Assembly: GCA_001949185.1 (NCBI GenBank)
Contig: BDGG01000002.1
Location: 5,756,448-5,820,447, forward strand
Direction: 5' to 3'
Length of the DNA: 64,000 bases
Source: Ramazzottius varieornatus
Lineage: Eukaryota; Tardigrada; Eutardigrada; Parachela; Ramazzottiidae
Made by a program: the position numbers and the translations under genes. The notes below the pieces were generated by a model. That model was not told the DNA's origin and searched no databases. It was given only the letters and a program-made list of their open reading frames with translations. Position 1 is the first letter of the stretch. Each line of letters starts with the position of its first letter. Positions 12,153-24,311 of the stretch are shown here, piece after piece.

Positions 12153-15100
12153 CAAAATTCATGACCCACTACCGCCAAAAACAGACAATACAATGCAGCC
12201 TCATGCATCTTCAAAGCTGGCCTGGATATTGGTCTGGTGTCCCTTTTCGGCTCAGCGTTATGATGGATGGGACCGGGATGGATGCGATGGTTAGAAAGGT
12301 CCTAATTCTCTATAGCTACTTGGGCATCTGTTGTATGTGCCGCAGTCAAAGATGAGCATCTCTTCCCCTCCGCTCGCATGACCGATCAAATTAGACTACA
12401 AACGCAAATATGAGCTCGTTTCACATCTCACAAATCGCACTTCGTGATGACCATACATTATTGCTCTTCGCTGGCTTCCTCCCACTCTACTTTCGCCCTA
12501 CATCACAATGACCTTTCGAAGTCGAAAAACAGGATCCCGAAATTATACGAAAGTCCTCGCTGGAGATCCACTGCACGGTTTGAAACCGCAAAAGGGGACG
12601 ATGAGAGATAAAGACGTCAATTTGACAGGGCGTAAATCAGCATCTTCAAATTAGAAGCCCTCATTCGAACAAAGCCGTCATCTTTGCGAATTCTGTTATG
12701 TAACGGAAAGAAGAAAGCCTAACAACTATCCAGAAAGTAAATGAAACTGCGGCAACATAATAACGCAAATGAAAATATTGATCGAAGCGTTATCCTCATG
12801 GCTTGATCACTCCCAGCCTAGCTCCCATAAATAAGCCCGCGTGCGCGGATCGCTGAGGGCAAGACCAAGGCAAGGGTTCCTCACTTCCTCGCTGGCAGCC
12901 CTTTGTTGGGTATTAACGCCACAATCCGAGAAAGCACGATTGTCACTCAAGGCACAAACTCGACATGTCAAATTGCTGCAACAATTCACCCCGCTTTCTT
13001 TACATCAAAAGATTACGCATGCCACACAACTTTCCCTGTAAATATTTCCCCAAATAAAATAGTCAATTTTTGGGTTCGCCGAAAAATTTCTAAAAAAATT
13101 AAGGAAATTCTAAAACAAAAGATGGGTGTGGCCGGTATTTCCCGGTGGATATGAAACCCTGAATTCCCCTTGTGGACATAAATTACTCACTCTCACATGC
13201 AACGAGCTAAGCCAGAGTTCAACTAATTCGGTTACGTCATAATTGCTGCTCCTATAGTAAGCCCCAAATGGGACTAATGGCAGCTCCTTTTGTACCCATC
13301 TTGGATCATCAAGGTCCCAGCTGGTCACCCATAGATGGCTACTGCTCATGTCCTGACTCGCGCATAAGCAACCTGACCCGCAATCTGACGTCCCAAATTA
13401 AGACATGCAGGGTACAATAAGGATCTTTGAAAGACCAAGGTAAAATAGCGCCTCTAGAACGGGGGCATTGTGCGAGACTGTTACAGGTGGAAGAGTGGAT
13501 GGTTGGTCTACTAGCGTGGTGTAGAAACTCTCGACGCGCAAATTAGAGACCCATGAGATAAGGATGATTGATGCAAGTTGCCAATGACCGCCTCCAACAG
13601 GGAAGCAGGGTCCAAAGGGAGTTTCTGCTCGTTAACAACACTCTAGCTGATACACCCATTGTCACTTTTTTCTGCACCGGAAATGACGATGGTCTGTGGT
13701 ACGTGGAAAGATGTTCGCTTGAGAAGTTGACTTACACAACAGAAGAAGGAAGAGGACATAATGTCGGCTGGAGCAGTAATTTACGGCGGGAGAAGAGTAT
13801 ATTCCATTAGAGAGCCGGAAATTCCGCATGTCTGATTTATCCTTGCCGTCACAATGCATGCTTGGATTTGGAGTTGAGTTGACTTCAAGTGAGAGAATCC
13901 AGGCCAACGATAACTCTTTACTTCTCAGCCATTCCCACACTCTCCATTTCGCCCAGGATGGAAGCTATACCGTCTGTCTGACGGGCAGTATAAAGCCGGA
14001 AAACCGGAAGCGGCCTCAGCTCATTAAGTAAATGGCACCGCGAAGGATAGCGGAAGAAGAAAATCACCGCAGAACTCTGAGGTTGAGTAGTTCCGTGTTC
14101 GTTTCTGCAAGCAGGTTTTCCCGGAGTTTCTTCAAACTAATAACCTGCGAGAACAAAAAGTTGGTTGTGCGTATACATGATCGACCACACCTCAGATACG
14201 ACAGTATATGTAGGTTCTTTGAAAGACCATATGGCGATATGATTAGAAAAACTTCTTCACCGGATCGATCTTACAGAAGGTCGAGCGAGTCTTCACGACG
14301 GTCAAGGTATATTTTTTCAGGGTAGAAAAATATTCTTGTCATTGGGAACAGGACCAACGGAGAGGGATCGTGCAAACAAAATTATTTGGACAAGCTAGCT
14401 ACGCCTTAATTTTTGAACCATCTGTATTGTATATTTTGATCAGGCTGCGCGTGATGGCGGGAGTTTCGAATGCAGGTGGAGAGGAAACGAAAACAGTCCA
14501 TGCGAGTAAAAAGAGGCACTTGACGCAGCCTCCGAGTGTTTCAACAGCCCTCGTGCCCACTCGAAGTAAAAATTTCCCTATCATCTTTTTTCAATGAATG
14601 CATTCCATATGACAGCTTCAAAGCACTAAAAAAGGAAGACTACAATCGATGCTACGCTTCATCATAATACAGCGGTAAAGTCCGTTTTCGCTGGCATACT
14701 CACTCCACAACTGCTGTATGGACACAATTTGCAGCAAACCATTCACCGCTTAATTCAAAGATTAATTGCTGGCAGTTCAACCACGCCCACAGCACACAAG
14801 GTGATAGGAAGGACCAAACGACGGTACTCTTGCGACCAAAACCCATCGATCTGAAGCACCATTTAACATCGCACAGCTAAAGAACCCAAATACTGCCAGT
14901 AAAGTTGCTTCAGCATGTGGAACAGACCAACCATACTTTTAAATAGACTGTGAAATTTGTTGACAAACAAGAAAACTTTCAAGGATGATATGGAAGCAAT
15001 CAAAAACAGCATCAAAAAGATCTATCCTGCCAATTGTGAACGCCAGTCGCTCAATGGTTTTTTCTCTCTGTACAGCAAAGGGATTTTCGAAGTGTCGGAC

Positions 15101-17925
15101 TCAGCGTGACTGTGTTATCTTGGTGTTATCAGCAGAGTATGCAAAAACCCGTCAACATCACAGATAAATTGTCCCCACCCTTTTCATCCCGTTTGATGTG
15201 TGGAAGCGTAGACTTAATCTTGGAGCTGGGTTTACGTCAAATTGCGGCATAGCAAATCGACATGATTAACACTTTACGCTTAAGTGCTTTGACATTGAAA
15301 CAAGAGCGGAGAAGAATACTCACTTGAATGGCCGAATCCACAAAACACCAATTGCAAGTCTCATCTAGGCAAAAAACACTTGGACTCTTGGGACAATAAC
15401 CACCAGCATATTTCCCGAGGACCGATAAAACAGATGAAAAGATTGCTGTCTAAAGAAAACAAAGGACCGGAATGGATATTACATAATGCAGTGCACGCCT
15501 CTCAATCTTGCCGATCGAACTGCGCGACTTCGAGGCTCGAGAAATTCCACTGTTCTCCGCACAATGCGCGTAAAATTTTCTTTCTGAAGTGCTGAACGCA
15601 TTCCGGATCTGACGTGCGTTGATGTATATATACAAGGCAAAAAAGGATCAAGTCAACACTTTGAATAATTCAGTTGTCTAGCTTCCATGTTCGAAATATA
15701 GCCGGTAGTGTACGAGTACGATCAGGAGGATCCAAGCTAGTCCTGCCCATTGACAACCGTCAAGGCTTCCGCACAAGTCTCCCAAGACACGCACCACACT
15801 GTCCGCCCATTAAATGCTTCGCAATTTATAACGACAAGCGATCAATACGTCTATGAAAAGGCCCATGATTATTCGGAACACTCAATAACGAAGCGCGGGT
15901 ATCTTCCAGAGGATACGCCGCGCAGTAGTCAATGAACCCTGAAGCAGCTGACACGACCCCAAGCACCACATACACACACAGAGCTTCTCCACAAAAATAG
16001 TTTGTTGGTAATTTTGCAAGCTGGAATGACTGTCGTATATCCCGTTCTTCAATGGAGAATCTCAGCGCGTCGAAAGTTGATTTGTTGTGGGTCGCGAACC
16101 CGAAGGTCGCCGAGGACCCAGCTCTCGCAACTCGCAAGCACCAGCCCATAGCGAGCGTTCGCATAAAACCGGCAAGACTTTCCCCGGTCTTCGAGCGGTC
16201 TTGAGGTCTCCTGCGTTGAGGACAGACATGAATTCGAGATTGGCGCTTAATGGATTTATGAAATTAGAATTCACGACCCATGGCACTTGACGTACTGGCA
16301 TTTGTGCCACTTGATCATAACGGTAGATGGCAATGTTTGCGTTTGATCGAAAGACTATCAAGTCTTGTTGACGTATGCGTATTGGATTGTCCACATTTCG
16401 GGACGGTCGGCAGTCGAAAAGATAATTAATCCATGTGGCCAAGGACGAAGTACGAAGGCGCATGCCAAAGCAGGCATTTTAAAGTTTCGAACGGGCACTA
16501 CGAATGTACAAAATCCTTCCATCTAGTTTTATTGCGCTGTCTGTCGGACGGCTAATGTTTACCAGAAGTCTTTAAAGTAAACATTGACTCAGGGAATATT
16601 TATTGGTTTAAACGGGCCGTTTTGACTCTAGTGGTATCCATCTCTCATTTGAATTGGAAGAAAGAGCAGTGGCAAAGCTCACTTTGGCAACGGTATACGA
16701 ATAACGACGTCTCTCTAAATGACTTTCCGTTCGTTGATTCTCCTGATGGAACCTCCGCAAAGGCATTCGCTAATGCATGAAATCCTCTAAACGACACAAA
16801 AGAGCATCACTAAACAGATCTGGCGGGATGCGGCTTCCGTAAACTTGAGTAGTGCGGTCGGGTTCGCCGCCCATATCCCGCTGATGAAGATTTATCTTCC
16901 GGCTAAGATCAGCTGGCGAACCTTCGAGACCGCGATATGACCTTTTCCGTCGAAAGTTCGCTGTGCGTAATTTGTCCCTTACACGTCCAGCATCTTGTCC
17001 TTTGTTGTCTTATTGAAAAGTCAGATTGCGAAAATTATTCTCCGAGACGTCAGAGTCAATAGGGCCACAAAGGAACAAACAAGCCTTGTTAGGATTAGAA
17101 AAAACCAGCATGAGGCGTCGATCGATGATATTTTGTGCGGACGGTGGTTCGTTGGCATTTGCGTAAAGGCTCATTTCTCTTTGAGAGCCAACTTGAAGAA
17201 GAAACACACACGCACATATGTGGAGCCAGGACAAACAACAGCAGAACCTCAAGAGAGATGCTCGACCTTCATGCTCATCAGCACCCTCCCGAGCAGTCCC
17301 CAGCTAACGACTGCAGGGAAAGACTTCCTAGTCAGGCCGAGCGAAGCGAGGCCCTCTTAAGTCTGTCGAGATATCAATGGACGATCAGATTGTTCGAGCT
17401 TTCACATATCGCAACCTCTGTACTGAAAACAAATGCGTAACTTGATCCGGGCAACAGAAATTGTTTACTCGCAAGTGCAACGCAACGCAGTAGAAATGTG
17501 TGGCCTATAATCTTTTGCCTCCTTCGCTCGGCCTTCCCAGTGGTCAGAACCACTAGCTAGTTCCTACTCCAAGAAGAACGCTACTTGCATATTTCGAACT
17601 GTAAGGAGAACATGAAGAGAAGCAAAGAGTCTCTGCACCGAGAACTGAGGAAAGTCGACATTTGAGACGAAGGACGGAGAAATTGATGGCCTCACAACTG
17701 GACAGAACCTTAGAAAGAGTCGCAAACTAGAAAAACCACTCGAAAAATAGACAAGGCAAACTGTTAGTAAGGCACCTGCGGTTGAAGCAGAGTTCGGGCC
17801 GGGAACGAGTGACTATCTTACAAGAACGACAGAAGGCTTCAAAAACTCATGATCACGTACTTGAAAATATAGATGCCTCTTTCTGCTACGTGCATGTTCT
17901 CCGAAGGCGAAGTCTTCATGTACTT

Positions 17926-18290
17926 TCAGCTCCACTCACGCTGCATTGCGATGAGAACTTTAGCGTCCATTCTTGGCCCGAAGAGTGGATTCAGCTGGCA
18001 CAGATACGCCACAAGCCAACTACAACAAGCAAAACAAAACGATTGCAATCTCTTCCCGCTGCGAAAAGAACAGAGGGCTCTCCTACAACATGTAGCAGCA
18101 AACGGCTGTCAGCACTAGCATAGTTCGGACGAGCCTACGAGGAACGACAATATTTGGTCACATAGGAGATGCATAGAGAAGCAGTCTTAACTCACCCTCG
18201 ATCCGTATTCCGAGGAACTAAGAATGGACCAAGCCCTCCAATCGCGGCCCAAAACAACGTTACAACGATCATAGGAACTTCGATACCCAT
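17926..18290 (-). CDS. ATP6V0E: V-type proton ATPase subunit e
   Basis: A small hydrophobic subunit of the membrane Vo sector of the V-ATPase, which acidifies endosomes, lysosomes and secretory vesicles. Three exons give 78 aa: 18290-18196, 18134-18087 and 18019-17926. The family core is plain: VPMIVVTLFWAAIGGLGPF, then VPRNTDRG, then TMLVLTAVCCYMFW and QLNPLFGP. Two transmembrane helices are seen (about residues 5-25 and 36-58). Length fits the family (about 80 aa). The start MGIEVPM aligns with the usual N-terminus. It lies tandem to and downstream of the glutamate-receptor gene, 647 bp from that gene's stop. Confidence 0.93.
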
Positions 18291-18937
18291 GGCTACTGTC
18301 GATTTCGACTTCGAATATCCTAGTGAAGAGACGGACAGTGGTCTTTCTTGTTCTCGCGGTGCGCCTGTAAAGAAAAATATACCATCAGTCGGTTTCTACT
18401 CAGTCGGACAACAGATCGAAAGATACGAAATTCGCAGAAGATACTCAAGAGCTATTCTAATCTCGAGACACGAATCGCACTGGTCTCTAACTTCAGAGAC
18501 ATCCTGTTTCCTTGCAGTGTGGATCACATGATGTTCGAAGTGTCAGTCAAAGCCAGCTAGCCGTAAACTCACCTTCATACACACAAAAAACCCTGAGTAC
18601 AAATGACTTACGTGTTCCGCAGCCGCGTGGATCTGAGCGAGGAGGGAAGTTGAAGGGTGGGGAGTATCCGGAGAAGGAAACTATTTCAGAAGAGAACGGG
18701 CAAAACTCGACGAAGGAAACCTCAAACTGGATGCACTGTTTGATTACGAAGTTTGCGATAAACAAATAATCTGGTGAGGGCCTGCACTGCGTAATTTAGT
18801 AAGTCAGGTAATTCTTGTAACAGGCACACAATAGTTTTGACAAAGTATCAATAGTTTTAAAAACCCGAGAAATCTATCATCTGTATTACCAAGATCCGCA
18901 GTTCATTCCCACTTGATGTTTTGCCTTGCATGAGAGA
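18291..18937. other. Spacer between V-ATPase e and the glutamate receptor
   Basis: Contains the upstream region of ATP6V0E and the 3' UTR of the receptor. A 72-codon minus-strand frame (18765-18547) has no recognisable features and is not called. Confidence 0.4.
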
Positions 18938-20856
18938 TCAGCAAGACCGGGCGGACCGCAAACAGCGGCGGACTCGTGCATGGATGTGTTCAACTACAGT
19001 GACGAAGCTAGCCGCCATTAGACCGAGGAACCAAAGAACTAATATAGCAGAAAAATCAGTAAGTGTAAAAGAGCTAAAAGACGATTCTGAGCTGGAAGAA
19101 AACAAACGAGGAATACATTTTCGAACTTTATACCGAAGTTTGAACATATTGAAGAAGTTGTTGTCGGTCTTCGTCTCGCCGGTGCGAAATCTGGCGACAT
19201 CTCTGCAAAAGAAATCGCCTGAAACAATCCCGCTTATTCTGTATGTACAGTTAAAAAGAACTTACACTTTTACAAAGGCGGACCTTAACGAAGAGTTTTT
19301 AGGAAACACCAACCCGGAAACCATTGATGAGAAAAGGTTCGGAATGGCGATCATCAGTCCGCACGATATTTCCGCGAGCTCGTGGTACGAGTCTGAGCTC
19401 AAAAGAACGGCAACCTTTCCGGACTCTAGCTTCTTCACTACGAAGCCGTTGTATTTGTCAGGCGGTACATCCACGATGGGTATGAGTTTCGCCCCAATAC
19501 TCTGGTACGCAGGCTTTCGATGCGACTGGAAAGAAAAATAGCACCTAAATATTACTACGCGTACGGGTTCGCCAGGTCCATAGAGCTACTGTACGCACAA
19601 CGAACTAGGAAGCTGATGAGCTTTACCTGCAGAAGAGATTTTATGTTGGGCGTGCCGTATATTGTGAAGTCAGACTTGTCTAGTTCTTCCATCGACTCGA
19701 AAGGGACCGCTTGCTGTCGGGAGGTTGTTAACACGGAAGGCAGTTGCGATGAGAAGAGGTTTGTGATGATGATCGTCCAAAGAAGCCACACCGTACCCAG
19801 GTACAATTGAGGTCTGCTGGCGGAAGCGGTGTTCAGCGTCATGTCATCTGCAAAATACCATCTGCAAAATACCATCTGCTTCTTTCGAAAATTACCAGCG
19901 AAGTAAAGCACCCGTACATGTGTTTATGGAAGACCCAAGTAGCTCCATTGGCCATTTGAGAAACTCGTGAGCGAAAGATCCCGTGCGCGTTCCGTGCGAG
20001 CGAACTCTTGTCCGAAGGACACCTGACAAACTTAGCAGAACGGTGTAAATGATGAAGAGAGTCATAGCGATACCCCAGACCGGAGGGGACAAAAGTTTGA
20101 CCAGTGACTCCAACAGAGAAGTTGAGCGGTCGAAGTAGGCATTTTTCTCATGAATAAGAACGTCGAACGACCTGGTGAAGAGCGACGGATGAAGGTCAAA
20201 ACGGGCCGCTCGATCAGAGTTGATGGAGTACGCAGCAACTCCAATCTGCGCCTTCCCTACGAATGGACCAGTAGAGAAAGATGAATTGGATGGAAAGTAC
20301 TCAACACACTCTTCGTGCTACTTCGAACATCAACTTACCTGATACCAGATCTCCGAGGACACCATTCAGCGAATCGTTCGGAGACAGTCCGAAAGGGGCG
20401 AGGTAGACTTTACACCTGGAAGTAAGAGATGCCGTGGTTTATCCAGTAGTAGCAAGATTACCTCAATCTTACGAAAGAATTTTTGCACAGCAGATCGTTT
20501 ACGTACCTGAAGTGGAGCTCGTAACAAATGGCTTGCAAGTTTTTCATCAGGGTTCCTGTCAGGTTATGTCTTTCGCTCATATCGCAACATTTACCGATGA
20601 TCAGCGGCTCATGCTACAGGAGAAGAGCCGATGGGGTAACGAGGAATCAGGGATATTGTAATACTGTGTACAGTTTCGAAAAATATGCGCCTGATCTACG
20701 TACCGGAAATGCAGAGGCCCAGACGATACGCGCTGACGTGTTGGCAAGATCGCCAATATCGAATGTGATATTCTCCCGATCCCATTCCGCATTCAGCCAC
20801 GCGCCTGGGATATGCATCATGGGCGAACTGCTGTTCACCGTGCACGATCTCAACAT
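18938..20856 (-). CDS. Ionotropic glutamate receptor, IR-like (5' end uncertain)
   Basis: A ligand-gated cation-channel subunit of the plasma membrane. Exons: 20856 (or acceptor at 20871)-20704, 20613-20507, 20415-20339, 20256-19896, 19816-19627, 19525-19266 and 19202-18938, about 470 aa. Lobe S1 reads …NLTGTLMKNLQAICYEL…NDSLNGVLGDLVSGKAQIGVAAYSIN…R, with the NG-LGDL-G-AxIG signature. M1 follows (PPVWGIAMTLFIIYTVLL), then M3 (GTVWLLWTIIITNLFSSQLP), S2 beginning PFESMEELDKS, and M4 (LTDFSAILVLWFLGLMAAS) before a short basic tail. The usual SYTANLxAFLT gating motif of M3 is not conserved, and there is no amino-terminal ATD domain. Both suggest a divergent ionotropic receptor (IR) rather than an AMPA/kainate/NMDA type. 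No signal peptide was found, so a first exon is probably missing from this model. A 14-bp tandem duplication (19845-19872) sits in the intron before M3. Confidence 0.82.
19845..19878. repeat. 14-bp tandem duplication in receptor intron
   Basis: CATCTGCAAAATAC occurs twice back to back (19845-19858, 19859-19872), followed by a partial third unit (CATCTG). It lies in the intron between the M1 and M3 exons. Confidence 0.9.
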
Positions 20857-21089
20857 TGAAAGGCCGAAAGACTCAGAAGGAGAAGAAAAACCCACACCGG
20901 AAATGTGTAAGTAGAAGCTTTATCAGCTGGCACGAACTCAACGACCAGCAAGTACTGTATATCAACCGGAAATAAACCCTGAAAAGTCAAAATTAATGAC
21001 GAGAGTACATCCTGAGAACCCAACAAAATGACCGAAAAACCACATATTAAATGACACAAGAAAACACGATTGAGCTCAGTGAGGAAGTC

Positions 21090-23021
21090 CTATCTATCTA
21101 CTGTTGACTTGAAGTCGGTGAATATGTCAAAAAATGGGAAAGCCGCATTAGCCGGGCTCACTAGATCTGTCAAAAAGCAAACAGCGCCGGATACTCCTTC
21201 AAACAACCTGCAAACAGAAACCATATCAACGTCCAATATTTCCCTCTGCATGTATGTTTGCTGAAATCAAATATCTTACGAGTAAGGGTTGTCTGGTGTC
21301 CGTGATTTGTCCAGGACACTCGGGAGGAACTGGAAGTCGGCAAAGCAGTGAGCCCGATACAGATACATCTCGTTGCCCGTCAATCGATACATCAGCAGGA
21401 ACGGATAGCCATTCCCGGATATTCCATGACAGATACCAGAGCCTAATCAAATAACCATCAGCTTCTATACTCTTCCGCGTACAATGAAGGCTACCTTGAA
21501 CTCGAAGAAAGGTATCAACACAACACGTGACTTACCTTTACGCAAGAGTCCTTTCCGCCAGATGAGCTCTGAGCAGCGTCCACATGCTTCCAGGTAAGTC
21601 TTGTCGTTCCAAAACAAGTACGCTTTTGCAAGCATGTAGATCACACCTGTCGACAACAGAAACAGAGTAATCACTCAAAGTGCCAGCTCCATATGGATCA
21701 CGAAATAATGAGCTACAACGTACCTGGTGCGCCGTGACACCAATGGACGAGGTCCTCCCTATCAGTTTCACCGAAGGTTGCCGGGAAATTTCCGTTTGTT
21801 AGTTGCTGACATAGAACGTAGTCGACACTTTTCCGGACATCATTCTCGGCACCTCGAACAGACAGCAGAGCTTCCGGAAAGCAGAGAAGAATCTGGAGGA
21901 TAGCGGAGATGCCGTGCGCTGCGCCTAAGAATGGAAAAATCAGCTAAGAGACCGCACGTTTCCACTACAAAGCATCCTATAATTAAGTCACCTAAGTAAT
22001 CAGTTCCATAATGGTAGAAGTACAGCGGACAGGTATCCTGCAGCTTCTTCTTTTTACTGTAATGCCGCCCGGAGAGCACTACAGCTTCAACTATCTTTCC
22101 CACATCCACATGCGACAAGACCTACAACAGGGAAATTCAGTGAATTCCACGGAGAAAAGTAGCCTACTATAAAGGATATTTCAACCTTGTTATTGGGGAA
22201 AGCCTTCCACAGCTCCAAAAGTCCAGCAAGGTAGCCGACACGCCCAGCAAACATCTCGTCACCTGTAGAGTCCTTGACTTTTAAGGTATCCACTGTGACG
22301 CAAATCTTCACGTACTCCTGGAGACAGTCTTCCGCCTTCTCCAAGTTACCAACACTTTTGTAGAATATCGCCGATACAACCAGAACGCCGGGATCGCCGG
22401 TGAGAAAACCCTGTAACTAACATCTTAACAACTGTTCTTCAAAATTCGTAGACATGGTAAAAAGATGACTTATAAAGCATCGAACAACACCTGTTCTCGG
22501 TTTCGGTGTCGTAAAGCAGAGTCTAGGCATCGGTCTGCCAAACGCAGGGCCATCTGCCGATTAGCTTCCTCCAGGTTTTGAGTCGACAGGCGGTGACACG
22601 CGTAAGCGACCCCCGCCGTGCCTGTATAAATGTCAATCTCCGTATGGCCCAGGTTTACACCGCTAAAGTAATGGTAGATATCCCGGAGGAGCCCCAGTGC
22701 GTCTTCCAGATACTGAGAGGGGTCGCGCAGTGGCATGCCAGAGTATTCCGGGAAGGGGTTCTCGAAGTACCGATGGTGAAGGTGACGAGGTTCCGGAACA
22801 TTTTGGAAACGTGCAGGTATCTTATCTGCACATCATACAAAAACATACGAGTGTTCTGGGATAGGCACGAATGTGTATCCATATTTGAACCTCAATCGTC
22901 AAAATGTGAAACTAACAGGCACAAAATTCGATTACAGTTTACCTGAGCCACCTCGCAAATCCTCGCTGTGCGAATGCCGCTGATCAGGATGGTGAACGCC
23001 TCCCTCGCTGGAGAAGTCCAT
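21090..23021 (-). CDS. LANCL: LanC-like protein (LANCL)
   Basis: Eukaryotic LanC-like protein: a zinc- and glutathione-binding double-barrel protein that adds glutathione to dehydroamino-acid-containing proteins. Eight exons give 453 aa: 23021-22943, 22825-22491, 22410-22186, 22121-21992, 21924-21724, 21646-21536, 21442-21280 and 21207-21090. Diagnostic motifs are GTAGVAY, GDPGVL, GAAHG (257-261), HWCHGAPG (zinc ligand Cys319), GICHG (zinc ligands Cys365/His366) and the terminal TPDNPYSLFEG…AAFPFFD. All three zinc ligands are present, so it should be active. The N-terminus (MDFSSEGG…) is about 40 residues longer than human LANCL1 and low in complexity. It is divergent from SKA1. Its stop is 234 bp upstream of the candidate receptor start on the same strand. 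Confidence 0.93.
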
Positions 23022-24311
23022 GCTGGATAAGTTCACGGTAGAAGGATGTCCGATGTCGGTCACAGGGACGGGCTGTAACCTAAAACCACTTGCCAGATAA
23101 ACAAAATTTCTACGGTTTGTCCTCAAGGATTCTAGGTGCAATATACAGCAGCGCGTGACCGACCGATATATGCTGAAAATGCCAGAGTGTGTTGGGCTAA
23201 GGCTTCGTTTGAGGGCAATTTCTTGGCGTTCAAGCAGGAGATCTGGCCAGCAATCTCTCTTTCTAGGTTCATCGTAAAGTGTGGTGAGACATGCCCGTGC
23301 ATCGTTGTGGACGAACTCTTCTTCTGAAGCAGTAAGTGCTTGTTTCGCGTTGGAGGAACAAAAACAGTTGAAGCCATCGAGGATTCAGAAGAGCCTGTTT
23401 CTAAGAACTACAGGAACCTGTTCCAAATAACCAGTAACCTTGATAACTGTCAGCTGGTGAGAAGCACAATCCGGGTCGTTGACGAGGGAGTCACAATCCT
23501 TGTTGTAATCTCTTAGAACATCCTGAATCGTTTCCAAAATTCATTAGAGTAACTTAGTATTTCAAGAGGTCCGTCGGTGTGTATGGAAAATGAGGAACGA
23601 GAGGAACAAGAGGAACGATGTGCAGTCGCAGGTGTTTCCAAGGATATCCGGCTCAACAAGCGCAACCGAAAGAAGAGCCTCAACCTCCTTCCCTTTTGGA
23701 AGCATATGTAGTTGAGTACAGAACACAGTACCTCGTACAACAGATGAGACGAACGACCAAGTCGGAAACAGCCGGAAGCTCCGAAGTTGGAAGTTGGAAG
23801 TTGGATCACGGAAGCAAATACCCGTACAGACACACCAGTAGCAATGATTAACGCTTCTGCGTTTGCGAAAACTCAGACATTCAGATTCAAATTCAATGTT
23901 ACTCCAGTAAATACGTATTACTATTACGTAATCTATCGGCCAGTCTTGATTCAGGCTATTGTTGATTAAGGTGGTGTAGATGCTTACGCTTGATTTAATG
24001 ATCCACGGTATCCGAGTTAGAATCCGTCCATACAGTGTTTGACAAAGAACTAAAACTTTACCCGCTTTTTAGATTTTGTGCTCCTTTTTATTTAGGTAAC
24101 TATTTGCTTACTAGTGCTTGCTCTTTTTCTTGCTCGTCCTTAGTCCACGTTTGCTGCGCTTCGGGGTCTGACCGTGTCTCTACTCTCCAAAAAGGTCTGC
24201 TCAAGGCGCATAAGGATATCTTGAATGGCACCTGCGTGGAAGGAGGTATGCATGTAAGTAGGCACTGGGAGCACACCAGCTTGCCGTTGGAGTTTCGTAA
24301 AGTCATCAATT
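23022..24311. other. Divergent region between LANCL and SKA1
   Basis: A 1.3-kb spacer that must hold both promoters. One ATG-initiated plus-strand small ORF (23583-23711, 42 aa, starting MENEEREEQEER and containing a basic LNKRNRKK patch) has protein-like composition, but no homology that I recognise and no splice partner. Nothing else is supported. Confidence 0.4.

Larger units (their letters stand above)
7803..17925. other. 10-kb stretch with no supportable gene
   Basis: Open frames here are short, mostly lack ATG starts, and none chains into a spliced product or resembles a known family. Candidates inspected and not accepted include 7964-8281 (+, basic), 10635-10973 (-), 14032-14325 (+, Arg/Ser-rich) and 16062-16463 (-). 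Visible structure is limited to a run of 12 C at 9659-9670 and a 10-bp inverted repeat at 12114-12152. The right end should contain the 3' UTR of the V-ATPase e gene. It could be regulatory DNA, decayed repeats or non-coding transcription. Confidence 0.5.

Noticed and set aside
14032-14325. Arg/Ser-rich plus-strand ORF
   Set aside because: Could suggest an SR-type protein, but there is no RRM, no splice partners and no compositional persistence beyond 60 residues.
16062-16463. 133-codon minus-strand frame
   Set aside because: No domain, signal peptide or exon partners recognised; treated as chance.
7803-17925. tRNA or rRNA genes in the gene-poor block
   Set aside because: I scanned for B-box-like GGTTCGANNCC and paired acceptor stems by eye and found none; a dedicated scan (tRNAscan-SE) would be decisive.
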